Assembly: GCF_018310535.1 (NCBI RefSeq)
Contig: NZ_CP074102.1
Coordinates: 3,534,001 to 3,598,000 of the forward strand
Length of the DNA: 64,000 nt
Direction: 5' to 3'
Source of the DNA: Streptomyces mirabilis
Lineage (GTDB): Bacteria > Actinomycetota > Actinomycetes > Streptomycetales > Streptomycetaceae
Part shown: piece after piece, positions 50,352 to 59,453 of the stretch
How positions within the stretch are numbered: the first letter of the stretch is position 1
Layout of the letters: every line of letters starts with the position of its first letter
Position numbers and translations under genes: made by a program
Notes under the pieces: generated by a model
What the model saw: only the letters and a program-made list of their open reading frames with translations
What the model was told of the DNA's origin: nothing
Databases searched by the model: none

Positions 50352-51686
50352 CTAACCTGTCGCGGCCGTCTCCCACTCGCTGCCGCCCAGCGGATAGTCG
50401 TACGCGGGCCGCCCCGCATTCCCGCTCGTCCGGAACGGCTTGCCGTTGTCGTCGATACGCACCGTGCCACTGCGCGCTCCACTGGACCAGTCGAGCTCCA
50501 GGTACCAGCTCACGTCGTGCGCCCGCGCGTCCGCGAAGACATAGAAGACCTCGGGATCGGACTCGCTGACCTTGTAGGGGAAGTCCCGCTGCCCGGCCTT
50601 GGGCGTGGTCACGGGCCGCCCCGCGTCGAGATCCACGGCGAACGACTTCGTCTCCACGCCACCCCCGCAGCCGACGCCCATCGCATAGTCGTTCCAGGCG
50701 AGCGGCACGTCCTTGCCCACCACCCGCACGTGCAGCCCGTCCAGGACCACGGTGGCCTTCCCGGTCCCCTGCACGGTCAGCGCGAGCATCTGCTCCTGAC
50801 CGGCGACCCCGCCGAGCGCCGTGACCCACCCGCGCGCGTCCGACTCGTTCGGCGGCGGGGGCACCTGCGCGGCCTTCCGGTTCACCAGGTAGTGCTGGCT
50901 GCACGGGCCTTCCCACTTGTACGGGTTGGCGGCCACGACGGGCGCGGTGGCGCCGTCGGCGACGTCCTGGCCCGCACCGCCACCCGAAGCCGCCGTCGAG
51001 ACGGACGCCTCGGGCCCACCACTGTGCGAGGCGGAGACGGAGGCGCTGACCGAGGCGGACGGCTCCCGGTGCTTGCCGTCGGCGGACGCCGTCCCCCGCG
51101 AACCCTCCCGGGGACCGGACGACGCGGCGGCCCCCAAGACCTCCCGCCCCCCGCTCCCGTCCCCCTTGCCGTCCGGCACGAACCGCACCGCGAGCGCGGC
51201 GGACGCGAGCACCGCGGCGACGGCGACCGAGGCGAGGAGGACCGTACGCCGTCGCCGCCCCCCGGTCGAAGCCTCACCCGAGGGCCCGCCGACAACCTCC
51301 GAAGCCGCATCCGGCTCCCCCGAGGAACCCTCCACCCCCACCGGCATCACGGACGTCACATCCGCCACGGACACCTCATCCGTCACAGACGCCACGTCCG
51401 CCACGGAAGCTGTATCCGTCCCAGGCGCCGCAGGCACCCCCTTCTGCCCCCGCAGCACATCCGCCCGCACCCACCGCCGATGCAGCTCCACCAGCTCCTC
51501 GGGAGTCGCCCCGCACACGCGCGCGAGCCGCTCCACGGGTGCGTAGTCCGTCGGTACGGCGTCCCCGTTGACGTAGCGATGCAGCGTGGACGTACTCACG
51601 TGCAGCCGTTTCGCGAGCACCCCGTAACTGAGTCCGGACCGCTCCTTCAGCTCCCGCAGCAGCCCCGCGAACTCGTCCCCGGCCAC
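50352..51686 (-). CDS. Transmembrane XRE-HTH protein with extracytoplasmic domain
   Basis: 444 aa with GGAGGA immediately upstream of the GTG at 51686. An XRE helix-turn-helix lies at about 6-60 (FAGLLRELKERSGLSYGVLAKRLHVSTSTLHRYVNGDAVPTD). A Ser/Val-rich linker, one membrane helix (about 145-165), a long Ser/Ala/Gly-rich stalk and an exported C-terminal domain follow (YKWEGPCSQHYLVNRKAAQVPPPPNESDARGWVTALGGV, with at least two Cys). The plan resembles RodZ-like transmembrane regulators. It could couple an extracellular signal to DNA binding. Ligand unknown. Confidence 0.7.
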   Translation of the reverse strand: MAGDEFAGLLRELKERSGLSYGVLAKRLHVSTSTLHRYVNGDAVPTDYAPVERLARVCGATPEELVELHRRWVRADVLRGQKGVPAAPGTDTASVADVASVTDEVSVADVTSVMPVGVEGSSGEPDAASEVVGGPSGEASTGGRRRRTVLLASVAVAAVLASAALAVRFVPDGKGDGSGGREVLGAAASSGPREGSRGTASADGKHREPSASVSASVSASHSGGPEASVSTAASGGGAGQDVADGATAPVVAANPYKWEGPCSQHYLVNRKAAQVPPPPNESDARGWVTALGGVAGQEQMLALTVQGTGKATVVLDGLHVRVVGKDVPLAWNDYAMGVGCGGGVETKSFAVDLDAGRPVTTPKAGQRDFPYKVSESDPEVFYVFADARAHDVSWYLELDWSSGARSGTVRIDDNGKPFRTSGNAGRPAYDYPLGGSEWETAATG

Positions 51687-51896
51687 CGTTCCTCCATCCC
51701 CCGCGTCCCGGGCCGCGTTCCAGGGGGACGGCATTCCCCCTGGTCAGACCCCATACGACCGTTCCGGCGTCCCGTATCCCCCGGCAACCGTGGCGGCCGG
51801 GACGGATCAACCACCAAGCTGTGGTCATCCAAGCACGCCGCTCCCCTCGACCGGTCGAGCGGCTGCCGACCAGCCACACCCACAGGGGGATCACCC

Positions 51897-52607
51897 ATGT
51901 CCGCACGCACCGCCCGCACCCGCCTCCTCGCCGCCACGACGGTCGCGCTCGCCGCGTTCGCCCTCACGGCGTGCGACAACGGGAAGGGCGTACGTGACGA
52001 GGGTCCGTCCGCCGCGTCCAATTCCTCGGCGCAGCCGACCGGGTCCACGGCCGACGGCGGTACGAAGGCGAAGCCGGCGGGCGAGACGGGGGGCTCGACG
52101 ACCGCCCCGAAGGGCACCACCACGGCAGGCACCACCACGGCGGGCACCAGCGGCGGCTCCGGCTCCGCCGGCAAGAACGGCGCAGGCACCACGGCCACCC
52201 GGAACCCCGCCTGCAACGGCGCCAACAGCAAGACCACCGCGACCGAGGTCTCCCGCCCCCTCAACCACCTGCTCCTCACCGTCACCAACACCGGTGCGAA
52301 GAACTGCGATCTGACCGGTTACCCGATCGCCCGCTTCGGCGAGGCCCAGTCGGTCCCGCCGGTCGCCGAGTCGACCCACCCGCAGGCGGTCGTCACATTG
52401 GCTCCGGGCGAGTCCGGCTACGCGGGCGTCCTGCTCTCGGCCGCCGACGGCAGCGGCGGCAACGGCTACACGGCCAAGACCCTCGTCGTCGGCTTCGCCA
52501 AGGGCAGCAGCGCGACCCCGGCGCTCCCGGCGAAGGGCGTGTACGTGGACGACAAGCTCACGGTGACGTACTGGCAGCAGAGCCTGGACGACGCGCTGGC
52601 CTACTGA
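51897..52607 (+). CDS. DUF4232 lipoprotein
   Basis: 236 aa. Lipobox LTAC near residue 26 (TVALAAFALTACDNG), a Thr/Gly/Ser-rich linker to about 100, then a domain with PACNGANSKTTATEVSRPLNHLLLTVTNTGAKNCDLTGYPIARFGEAQSVPPVAE, matching DUF4232 with its Cys pair. Diverges from the XRE-HTH transmembrane gene, which makes a functional link possible. Purine-rich AGGGGG lies ahead of the ATG. Confidence 0.8.
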   Translation: MSARTARTRLLAATTVALAAFALTACDNGKGVRDEGPSAASNSSAQPTGSTADGGTKAKPAGETGGSTTAPKGTTTAGTTTAGTSGGSGSAGKNGAGTTATRNPACNGANSKTTATEVSRPLNHLLLTVTNTGAKNCDLTGYPIARFGEAQSVPPVAESTHPQAVVTLAPGESGYAGVLLSAADGSGGNGYTAKTLVVGFAKGSSATPALPAKGVYVDDKLTVTYWQQSLDDALAY

Positions 52608-52625
52608 GCGAGCGGCTGTCAGGCC

Positions 52626-53618
52626 CTAGCGGAGCTTCTGCGCGACCTCGGTGGCCCAGTAGGTGAGGATGTTCTGGGCGCCGGCCCGCTTGATGCCGGT
52701 CAGCGTCTCCAGGATCGCCTTGTCACGGTCGATCCAGCCCTTCTCGGCCGCCGCCTCGATCATCGAGTACTCGCCGGAGATCTGGTAGGCGGCCACGGGC
52801 ACGTCGACGGAGTCCGCGACCCGAGCCAGGACGTCCAGATACGGTCCCGCCGGCTTCACCATCACCATGTCGGCCCCCTCCTCCAGATCGAGGGCCAACT
52901 CCCGCAGGGACTCCCGCACATTGGCGGGGTCCTGCTGGTACGTCTTGCGGTCGCCCGTCAGCGAGGAGGCGACGGCCTCCCGGAAGGGCCCGTAGAAGGC
53001 GGAGGAGTACTTCGCGGTGTAGGCGAGGATGGCGACGTCCTCGCGCCCGATCTGGTCCAGGGCGTCCCGGACGACCCCGATCTGCCCGTCCATCATCCCG
53101 CTGGGCCCCACCACGTGCGCCCCGGCGTCGGCCTGGACCTGGGCCATCTCGGCGTACCGCTCCAGGGTCGCGTCGTTGTCGACGCGGCCTTCCGCGTCGA
53201 GCACTCCGCAGTGCCCGTGGTCGGTGGTCTCGTCGAGACACAGATCGGACATGACGAGCAGTTCGTCGCCGACCTCGGCACGCACGTCACGGAGGGCGAC
53301 CTGCAGAATCCCGTCAGGGTCGGTCCCGGGGGTTCCGACGGCGTCCTTCTTCGCGTCCTCCGGCACGCCGAAGAGCATGATCCCGGAGATCCCGGCCTCC
53401 ACGGCCTCCAGCGCGGCCTTCTTCAGGCTGTCTCGCGTGTGCTGTACGACGCCGGGCATCGCCGCGATGGGAACCGGCTCGTTCACGCCCTCCCGTACGA
53501 ACGCGGGGAGGATGAAGTCGGCGGGGTGCAGCCGGGTCTCGGCGACCATGCGCCGCATGACCGGCGTCGTACGCAGCCGCCGCGGCCGCGTACCGGGGAA
53601 GGATCCGTACTTCGTCAT
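52626..53618 (-). CDS. hemB: Porphobilinogen synthase (delta-aminolevulinate dehydratase)
   Basis: 330 aa. It condenses two 5-aminolevulinate molecules to porphobilinogen. Active-site lysines lie in [14 protein letters not shown] and [11 protein letters not shown]. The metal loop is [15 protein letters not shown], residues 125-138. Zinc enzymes have three Cys here (E. coli C120, C122, C130); this one has Cys-127, Asp-129 and Cys-137, a mixed site. It lies 195 bp downstream of hemD on the same strand, with a short repeat copy between them. Confidence 0.95.
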   Translation of the reverse strand: MTKYGSFPGTRPRRLRTTPVMRRMVAETRLHPADFILPAFVREGVNEPVPIAAMPGVVQHTRDSLKKAALEAVEAGISGIMLFGVPEDAKKDAVGTPGTDPDGILQVALRDVRAEVGDELLVMSDLCLDETTDHGHCGVLDAEGRVDNDATLERYAEMAQVQADAGAHVVGPSGMMDGQIGVVRDALDQIGREDVAILAYTAKYSSAFYGPFREAVASSLTGDRKTYQQDPANVRESLRELALDLEEGADMVMVKPAGPYLDVLARVADSVDVPVAAYQISGEYSMIEAAAEKGWIDRDKAILETLTGIKRAGAQNILTYWATEVAQKLR

Positions 53619-53701
53619 GCCCCCTACGCTACGCCCGCCCCTGGGCCCCCCTTGCCGACACCTTGCCGGTACGGCCGCGGATGCAAGGGGTCCCTGTTCG
53701 A

Positions 53702-53775
53702 CTGACGGCCGGTGGGGGCTGATCGCGCAGTTCCCCGCGCCCCTAAAAGCCCGGGGCGGCGGGGGCGGAAAACCC
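53702..53775. repeat. Dispersed intergenic repeat, short copy inside the hem region
   Basis: A truncated copy carrying GGTGGGGGCTGATCGCGCAG, then TTCCCCGCGCCCCTAAAAGC and a G-rich tail. It lies between hemD and hemB. Confidence 0.75.
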
Positions 53776-53813
53776 TTGGTCCGCCCCGACCGCCCCGCAC
53801 CCCCTACACACCC

Positions 53814-55535
53814 CTACGTCGTGCGACGCCTCCGCGCCCCCGGCCGACGCTCACTCGGCCGAGTAACCGGATCCCCCGCCTCCGCGGCGGCAGCCCTCCG
53901 CCTGAGACCGAAGTCCGCCAGCGCCTCAGCCAGCTTGTGCACCGACGGCTCCGGGGCCATGACATCGACCCGCAGACCGTGCTCCTCCGCCGTCTTGGCG
54001 GTGGCCGGACCGATACAGGCGATCACCGTCACGTTGTGCGGCTTGCCCGCGATGCCCACGAGATTGCGTACGGTCGAGGACGACGTGAAGAGCACGGCGT
54101 CGAAACCGCCCCCCTTGATCGCCTCTCGCGTCTCCGCCGGCGGCGGCGAGGCCCGCACCGTCCGGTAGGCCGTGACGTCGTCGACCTCCCAGCCCAGGTC
54201 GATGAGCCCCGCGACCAGCGTCTCGGTGGCGATGTCGGCCCGCGGCAGGAACACCCGGTCGATCGGGTCGAACACCGGGTCGTACGGCGGCCAGTCCTCC
54301 AGAAGCCCCGCGGCCGACTGCTCACCGCTCGGCACCAGATCCGGCTTCACGCCGAAGGCAACCAGCGCCTTCGCCGTCTGCTCGCCCACCGCCGCGACCT
54401 TGATCCCGGCGAAGGCCCGCGCGTCGAGCCCGTACTCCTCGAACTTCTCCCGCACGGCCTTGACCGCGTTCACGGAGGTGAAGGCGATCCACTCGTAGCG
54501 GCCCGTCACCAGGCCCTTGACCGCGCGTTCCATCTGCTGCGGCGTCCGTGGCGGCTCGACGGCGATCGTCGGCACCTCGTGCGGCACAGCGCCGTAGGAC
54601 CGCAGTTGGTCGGAGAGTGAGACCGCCTGCTCCTTCGTCCGCGGTACGAGCACCTTCCAGCCGAACAGCGGCTTGGACTCGAACCACGAGAGCTGCTCGC
54701 GCTGAGCCGCGGCGGAACGCTCACCGACCACGGCTATCACCGGGCGCCCACCGTCCGGGGACGGCAGCACCTTCGCCTGCTTCAGGGTCTGGGCGATCGT
54801 CCCGAGCGTGGCCGACCAGGTCCGCTGACGCGTCGTCGTACCGGCGATCGTCACCGTCATCGGCGTGTCCGGCTTGCGACCGGCCGCGACCAGCTCGCCC
54901 GCGGCGGCGGCCACGGAGTCCAGCGTCGACGAGACGACGACCGTCCCGTCCGACGCCCCGACCTCGGTCCAGCACCGGTCGGAGGCCGTACGCGCGTCGA
55001 CGAACCGCACATCGGCGCCCTGCGCGTCGCGCAGCGGCACACCGGCGTACGCGGGCACGCCCACGGCCGCGGCGACACCCGGCACGACCTCGAACGGCAC
55101 GCCCGCGGCGGCGCAGGCCAGCATCTCCTCGGCGGCGTACGTGTCGAGCCCGGGGTCACCGGACACCGCACGCACGACCCGCTTGCCGCCCCGCGCGGCC
55201 TCCATGACAAGATTGGCAGCGTCCCTCAACGCGGGGTCACCAGCGGACGTTGACACGGCGTCAACAACCGCTAGTTGAGGCGTGCCTGTGCCCGGATACG
55301 TACTGGAAGACGTGCCCAAAGGCGTCCCCCCGTCCGTATTCGTACTCAGTACGGCGACGCCTTGTCTGGCATGGACGCGGACCATGTCGAGTACCTCGTA
55401 CTCGGCGACGAGAACATCCGCGTTCGCCAGCGCCTCGACGGCGCGCAGTGTCAGTAGTCCCGGATCTCCGGGTCCGGCACCGAGGAAGGTGACGTGCCCG
55501 TTTTCGGGACCGGCGGGAAGGGTGGTGGGGCTCAA
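53814..55535 (-). CDS. hemD: Uroporphyrinogen-III methyltransferase/synthase fusion
   Basis: 573 aa with a TTG start overlapping the hemC stop by 4 nt (TTGA). Residues about 10-270 are a CobA-like methyltransferase (FLGAGPGDPGLLTLRAVEAL) with an unusual insertion of Thr/Gly/Ser-rich residues near 67-100. Its canonical GGDPFVFGRGGEE segment reads SGDPGLDTYAAEEM. Residues about 300-545 are the uroporphyrinogen-III synthase (VLVPRTKEQAVSLSDQLRSYGA; FTSVNAVKAVREKFEEY; FTSSSTVRNLVG). It makes the branch-point tetrapyrrole; whether the methyltransferase half is active is unclear. Disordered Arg-rich C-terminus. Confidence 0.9.
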   Translation of the reverse strand: MSPTTLPAGPENGHVTFLGAGPGDPGLLTLRAVEALANADVLVAEYEVLDMVRVHARQGVAVLSTNTDGGTPLGTSSSTYPGTGTPQLAVVDAVSTSAGDPALRDAANLVMEAARGGKRVVRAVSGDPGLDTYAAEEMLACAAAGVPFEVVPGVAAAVGVPAYAGVPLRDAQGADVRFVDARTASDRCWTEVGASDGTVVVSSTLDSVAAAAGELVAAGRKPDTPMTVTIAGTTTRQRTWSATLGTIAQTLKQAKVLPSPDGGRPVIAVVGERSAAAQREQLSWFESKPLFGWKVLVPRTKEQAVSLSDQLRSYGAVPHEVPTIAVEPPRTPQQMERAVKGLVTGRYEWIAFTSVNAVKAVREKFEEYGLDARAFAGIKVAAVGEQTAKALVAFGVKPDLVPSGEQSAAGLLEDWPPYDPVFDPIDRVFLPRADIATETLVAGLIDLGWEVDDVTAYRTVRASPPPAETREAIKGGGFDAVLFTSSSTVRNLVGIAGKPHNVTVIACIGPATAKTAEEHGLRVDVMAPEPSVHKLAEALADFGLRRRAAAAEAGDPVTRPSERRPGARRRRTT

Positions 55536-56554
55536 TGTGCTCGCTCCCCCATCAGACCGGCCGCGCCCTTGGCAAGCATCTCGGCGGCGAGTTCACGGCC
55601 GAGCGCCATTGCTTGGTCATGTGTCTCGGGCACGGGACCGGTGGTGGACAGCTGCACCAGCGTCGTGCCGTCGGTCGTGCCGACGACGCCGCGCAGGCGC
55701 ATCTCCTTGACAATCTGCCCGTCGGCCAGAAGGTCGGCGAGAGCACCCACGGGTGCACTGCAGCCGGCCTCCAGGGCGGCGAGCAGGGACCGCTCGGCGG
55801 TCACGGCGGCCCGGGTGAACGGGTCGTCGAGTTCGCCGAGCGCGGCGACGAGATCCGCGTTGTCCGCGGCACACTCGATCGCCAGGGCCCCCTGGCCGGG
55901 GGCGGGCAAAACGGTGTCGACGGACAGGAAGTCCGTCACGTCCTCTATCCGCCCCAGGCGGCCGAGGCCCGCGGCGGCGAGCACGACGGCGTCGAGCTCC
56001 CCGCTGCGTACGTATCCGATCCGCGTGTCGACGTTCCCACGGATCGCGACCGTCTCGATCGTCATCCCGTGGTTGCGGGCGTACGCGTTCAGCTGGGCCA
56101 TCCGGCGCGGCGAACCGGTACCGACGCGCGCGCCGTCCGGAAGCTCCTCGAAGCGCAGCCCGTCGCGGGCGACGAGCACGTCGCGCGGGTCCTCGCGCAG
56201 CGGTACGGCGGCCAGCGCGAGCTCGTCGGGCTGCCCGGTCGGCAGGTCCTTCAGGGAGTGCACGGCGAAGTCGATCTCGCCGAGCAGCAACGCCTCGCGC
56301 AGCGCGGTGACGAAGACGCCCGTACCGCCGATCTGGGCGAGGTGCTCACGGGAGGTGTCGCCGTACGTCGTGATCTCCACGAGCTCGACGGGCCTGCCGG
56401 TCACCTGGCTCACGGCCTGCGCCACCAGCCCGGACTGGGCCATGGCGAGCTTGCTGCGCCTGGTCCCCAGCCTCAGTGCCGCCTTCTCATCTGGTCGCCC
56501 TTGGGGCGCTCCAGCCTGCCCCTGCGGCGCACGTGGCTCACGTGGCTCACTCAT
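55532..56554 (-). CDS. hemC: Porphobilinogen deaminase (hydroxymethylbilane synthase)
   Basis: 340 aa. LRLGTRRSKLAMAQSG and GTGVFVTALREALLLGEIDFAVHSLKDLPT are family signatures, with catalytic Asp in HSLKD. The dipyrromethane-binding Cys is in LEAGCSAPVGA. It polymerises four porphobilinogens into hydroxymethylbilane. Its ATG overlaps the hemA stop (ATGA) and its stop overlaps the hemD TTG, so all three genes are translationally coupled. The N-terminal 20 residues are a Pro/Gln-rich extension. Confidence 0.95.
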   Translation of the reverse strand: MSEPREPRAPQGQAGAPQGRPDEKAALRLGTRRSKLAMAQSGLVAQAVSQVTGRPVELVEITTYGDTSREHLAQIGGTGVFVTALREALLLGEIDFAVHSLKDLPTGQPDELALAAVPLREDPRDVLVARDGLRFEELPDGARVGTGSPRRMAQLNAYARNHGMTIETVAIRGNVDTRIGYVRSGELDAVVLAAAGLGRLGRIEDVTDFLSVDTVLPAPGQGALAIECAADNADLVAALGELDDPFTRAAVTAERSLLAALEAGCSAPVGALADLLADGQIVKEMRLRGVVGTTDGTTLVQLSTTGPVPETHDQAMALGRELAAEMLAKGAAGLMGERAH

Positions 56555-58320
56555 GCTCGCCCTCGGTTCTTGGCGTTCTCGTTGTTGTTCTCGGCCCGCG
56601 AGACGGAGGCGACCGTCTCGGGGTCCAGGTCGAACAGGGTTCGCAGCGCGTCCGCGTACCCGGCGCCACCGGGTTCGGCGGCGAGTTGCTTGACCCGTAC
56701 GGTCGGCGCGTGCAGCAGCTTGTCGACGACGCGCCGCACGGTCTGCGTGATCTCGCCCCGCTCCTTGTCGTCGAGGTCCGGCAGCCGCCCGTCGAGCCGC
56801 GCGATCTCGCTCGCGACGAGGTCGGCGGCCATGGTGCGCAGCGCCACGACGGTGGGGGTGATGTGGGCGGCCCGCTGGGCGGCGCTGAAGGCGGCCACCT
56901 CGTCGGAAACGATCCTCCGCACCTGGTCCACGTCCGCCGCCATCGGCGCGTCCGCGGACGCCTCGGCCAGCGACTCGATGTCGACGAGCCGCACGCCGAG
57001 CAGCCGGTGCACGGCCGCGTCGATGTCACGGGGCATGGCGAGGTCCAGCAGCGAGAGCACGGGCGCGGGCCGGGGGGCCTCGGCGACCGGCTCGGGCCTG
57101 CGGCGCTCGGGCACCCGGCCGACGGTGGCGACGGCCAGCACGAGCGCGGCGATGGCGTCGGCGTCGGCCTCCGGGTCGAGTACGGCCGCCCCGCGCGGGG
57201 CACGGGCCGCGACATCGCCCTTGTCCACCCAGGCCGCGTGCTGCTCCAGCTCGGCGGCGGCCATTCCGGCGACGGCGGCCTCGCCGAGTACGGAGAAGCC
57301 GGCCGTGCCCTGCACGGCGGACAGGTCGAGCGGGCAGTCGTCGTCCGTGCCGACGCTGGTGGGAGCGAGCTGCGTCTGGTCGCCCACGGCCGCGGGCGAC
57401 GCCGTACGAGCGGAGCCGGCACCTCGCACGAGGGGCTTCGCCGCGGGCTCGGCCGTGACCACGGACGCTCCCGTACGTCCCTCCACGGCCGCCGCGACCG
57501 TCTCGGCCGTCAGGACGAGCCCGGTGGCGCCGGTGCAGGAGATGGCGACGTCGGCACGTGTCAGCTCGAGCGGCACCGAATCCATCGGTACCGCGCGGGC
57601 CAGCACGTCCGTGTCGCCGCCCTCGTTCTCGTTGAGGATCTGGGCGAGTCGCTCCGAGCGGTCCGGGGTGCGGTTGGCGATGACGATCTCGGAGACTCCG
57701 GCGCGCGCGAGCGTCGCCGCGGCCAGCGAGGACATCGAGCCCGCGCCGATGACGAGGGCCTTCTTGCCCTTGGCCCAGGCGTCGACGGCGGTGCCGGCCG
57801 ACAGCTGCTGGAGGCCGAAGGTGACGAGGGACTGCCCGGCGCGGTCGATGCCGGTCTCGGAGTGCGCGCGCTTGCCGACCCGCAGCGACTGCTGGAACAG
57901 GTCGTTCAGCAGCCGGCCCGCGGAGTGCAGCTCCTGCGCGGTGGCGAGCGCGTCCTTGATCTGGCCGAGGATCTGGCCCTCGCCCACGACCATCGAGTCG
58001 AGCCCGCAGGACACCGAGAAGAGGTGGTGGACGGCCCGGTCCTCGTAGTGCACGTAGAGGTGGGGGGTGAGCTCGTCGAGGCCGACACCGCTGTGCTGGG
58101 CGAGCAGCGTGGACAGCTCGGCGACGCCCGCGTGGAACTTGTCGACATCGGCGTACAGCTCGATGCGGTTGCAGGTGGCGAGCAGCGTGGCCTCGGCGGC
58201 CGGTTCGGCGGCGACCGTGTCCTGCAGCAGCTTGATCTGGGCGTCCGCGTTCAGCGTAGCCCGCTCCAGGACGCTGACCGGGGCGCTGCGGTGGCTCAGC
58301 CCGACGACGAGGAGACTCAT
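56551..58320 (-). CDS. hemA: Glutamyl-tRNA reductase with large internal insertion
   Basis: 589 aa against about 430-450 in most bacteria. Catalytic Cys-50 lies in LATCNRIELYADV; GEGQILGQIKDA and the NADPH-binding IGAGSMSSLAAATLA follow. An extra segment of about 138 residues (about 283-420, Ala/Pro/Val/Thr-rich) interrupts the NADP domain just before LSLLDLAMPRDID. It reduces glutamyl-tRNA to glutamate-1-semialdehyde, the first committed step. It overlaps rex by 4 nt, so Rex and the haem enzymes share one message. Confidence 0.95.
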   Translation of the reverse strand: MSLLVVGLSHRSAPVSVLERATLNADAQIKLLQDTVAAEPAAEATLLATCNRIELYADVDKFHAGVAELSTLLAQHSGVGLDELTPHLYVHYEDRAVHHLFSVSCGLDSMVVGEGQILGQIKDALATAQELHSAGRLLNDLFQQSLRVGKRAHSETGIDRAGQSLVTFGLQQLSAGTAVDAWAKGKKALVIGAGSMSSLAAATLARAGVSEIVIANRTPDRSERLAQILNENEGGDTDVLARAVPMDSVPLELTRADVAISCTGATGLVLTAETVAAAVEGRTGASVVTAEPAAKPLVRGAGSARTASPAAVGDQTQLAPTSVGTDDDCPLDLSAVQGTAGFSVLGEAAVAGMAAAELEQHAAWVDKGDVAARAPRGAAVLDPEADADAIAALVLAVATVGRVPERRRPEPVAEAPRPAPVLSLLDLAMPRDIDAAVHRLLGVRLVDIESLAEASADAPMAADVDQVRRIVSDEVAAFSAAQRAAHITPTVVALRTMAADLVASEIARLDGRLPDLDDKERGEITQTVRRVVDKLLHAPTVRVKQLAAEPGGAGYADALRTLFDLDPETVASVSRAENNNENAKNRGRA

Positions 58321-59081
58321 GCCGGCATCACGGCGGGGACGTCCCCGTCAGGACCTTTGCCGTTGTCCTCCTGGGCGGCCTGGGCCACGGCGGCGGCACC
58401 GGCCTGGGCCTCGGCCTCCTCGCCGGCCTTGCGCTGCTCGTGGAAGGCGAGGATCTGCAGCTCGATGGAGAGATCGACCTTGCGCACGTCGACGCCGTCC
58501 GGGACGGACAGGACGGTCGGCGCGAAGTTGAGGATGGAGGTGACTCCGGCCGCGACCAGGCGGTCGCAGACCTGCTGGGCCACGCCCGGCGGGGTGGTGA
58601 TGACGCCGATGGAGACGCCGTTCTCGTCGATGATCTTCTCGAGGCCGTCGCTGTGCTGCACGGCGATCCCGGCGACCTGCTTTCCGGCCATCTCCGGATC
58701 GGCGTCGATCAGCGCGGCGACCCGGAAACCACGGGAGGCGAACCCGCCGTAGTTGGCCAGCGCGGCGCCGAGGTTACCGATACCGACGATCACTACCGGC
58801 CAGTCCTGGGTCAGGCCCAGCTCACGGGAGATCTGGTACACGAGATACTCGACGTCGTACCCCACACCACGCGTCCCGTAGGAGCCGAGGTAGGAGAAGT
58901 CCTTGCGCAGCTTCGCGGAGTTGACCCCCGCCGCGGCCGCGAGCTCCTCGGAGGAGACCGTGGGTACCGAGCGCTCCGACAGTGCGGTGAGGGCTCGGAG
59001 GTACAGCGGAAGCCGGGCGACGGTGGCCTCGGGAATCCCTCGGCTGCGGGTCGCCGGTCGGTGAGTTCGGCCAGTTGCCAC
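58317..59081 (-). CDS. rex: Redox-sensing transcriptional repressor Rex
   Basis: 254 aa. The GTG at 59081 has AGGAG 4 nt upstream. A winged-helix domain (VARLPLYLRALTALSERSVPTVSSEELAAAAGVNSAKLRKDFSYLGSYGTRGVGYDVEYLVYQI) is followed by a Rossmann domain (VVIVGIGNLGAALANYGGF). Rex binds its operator when NAD+ is high and releases it when NADH rises. An operator lies 76 bp upstream of its own start, so it autoregulates rex-hemACD. A Glu/Ala-rich tail ends the protein. Confidence 0.96.
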   Translation of the reverse strand: MATGRTHRPATRSRGIPEATVARLPLYLRALTALSERSVPTVSSEELAAAAGVNSAKLRKDFSYLGSYGTRGVGYDVEYLVYQISRELGLTQDWPVVIVGIGNLGAALANYGGFASRGFRVAALIDADPEMAGKQVAGIAVQHSDGLEKIIDENGVSIGVITTPPGVAQQVCDRLVAAGVTSILNFAPTVLSVPDGVDVRKVDLSIELQILAFHEQRKAGEEAEAQAGAAAVAQAAQEDNGKGPDGDVPAVMPA

Positions 59082-59156
59082 GGTGCTCCTGCGGGTAGCG
59101 CGGGGCTGCAGGCGGTCACACGTACCTAGACCGCCCCGTCGAATGCAGGCTATGTC

Positions 59157-59176
59157 TTTGTGAACGCGTGCACAAA
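59157..59176. promoter_or_regulatory. Rex operator (ROP site)
   Basis: TTTGTGAACGCGTGCACAAA differs from the perfect TGTGAACGCGTTCACA palindrome known for Streptomyces Rex by one base. Position 76 bp upstream of rex fits autoregulation. Confidence 0.85.
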
Positions 59177-59453
59177 GATGGTGTCCGATTTGCCCGGGCA
59201 ACGTGACGGGGGTCACGCACTCCCGGCGCGCCCGTATGGAACCGGCTCGCGCACAACTTCGTTCCGCACCTGAAGGGGGCAAAACCGTACACTCTCCTCA
59301 ACAAATCCCGCCCCCGAGACCAATCGCCGTCGATCCTAGGCGACTTTCCGGACCCGTTGGACTCACCGGTCAGGACGGGGCCCGGACCCGATCACGGCAC
59401 AATCCGGACGGAACACCGCGCCACACCGCGCCACACCGCGCCACAAGGCGCCG

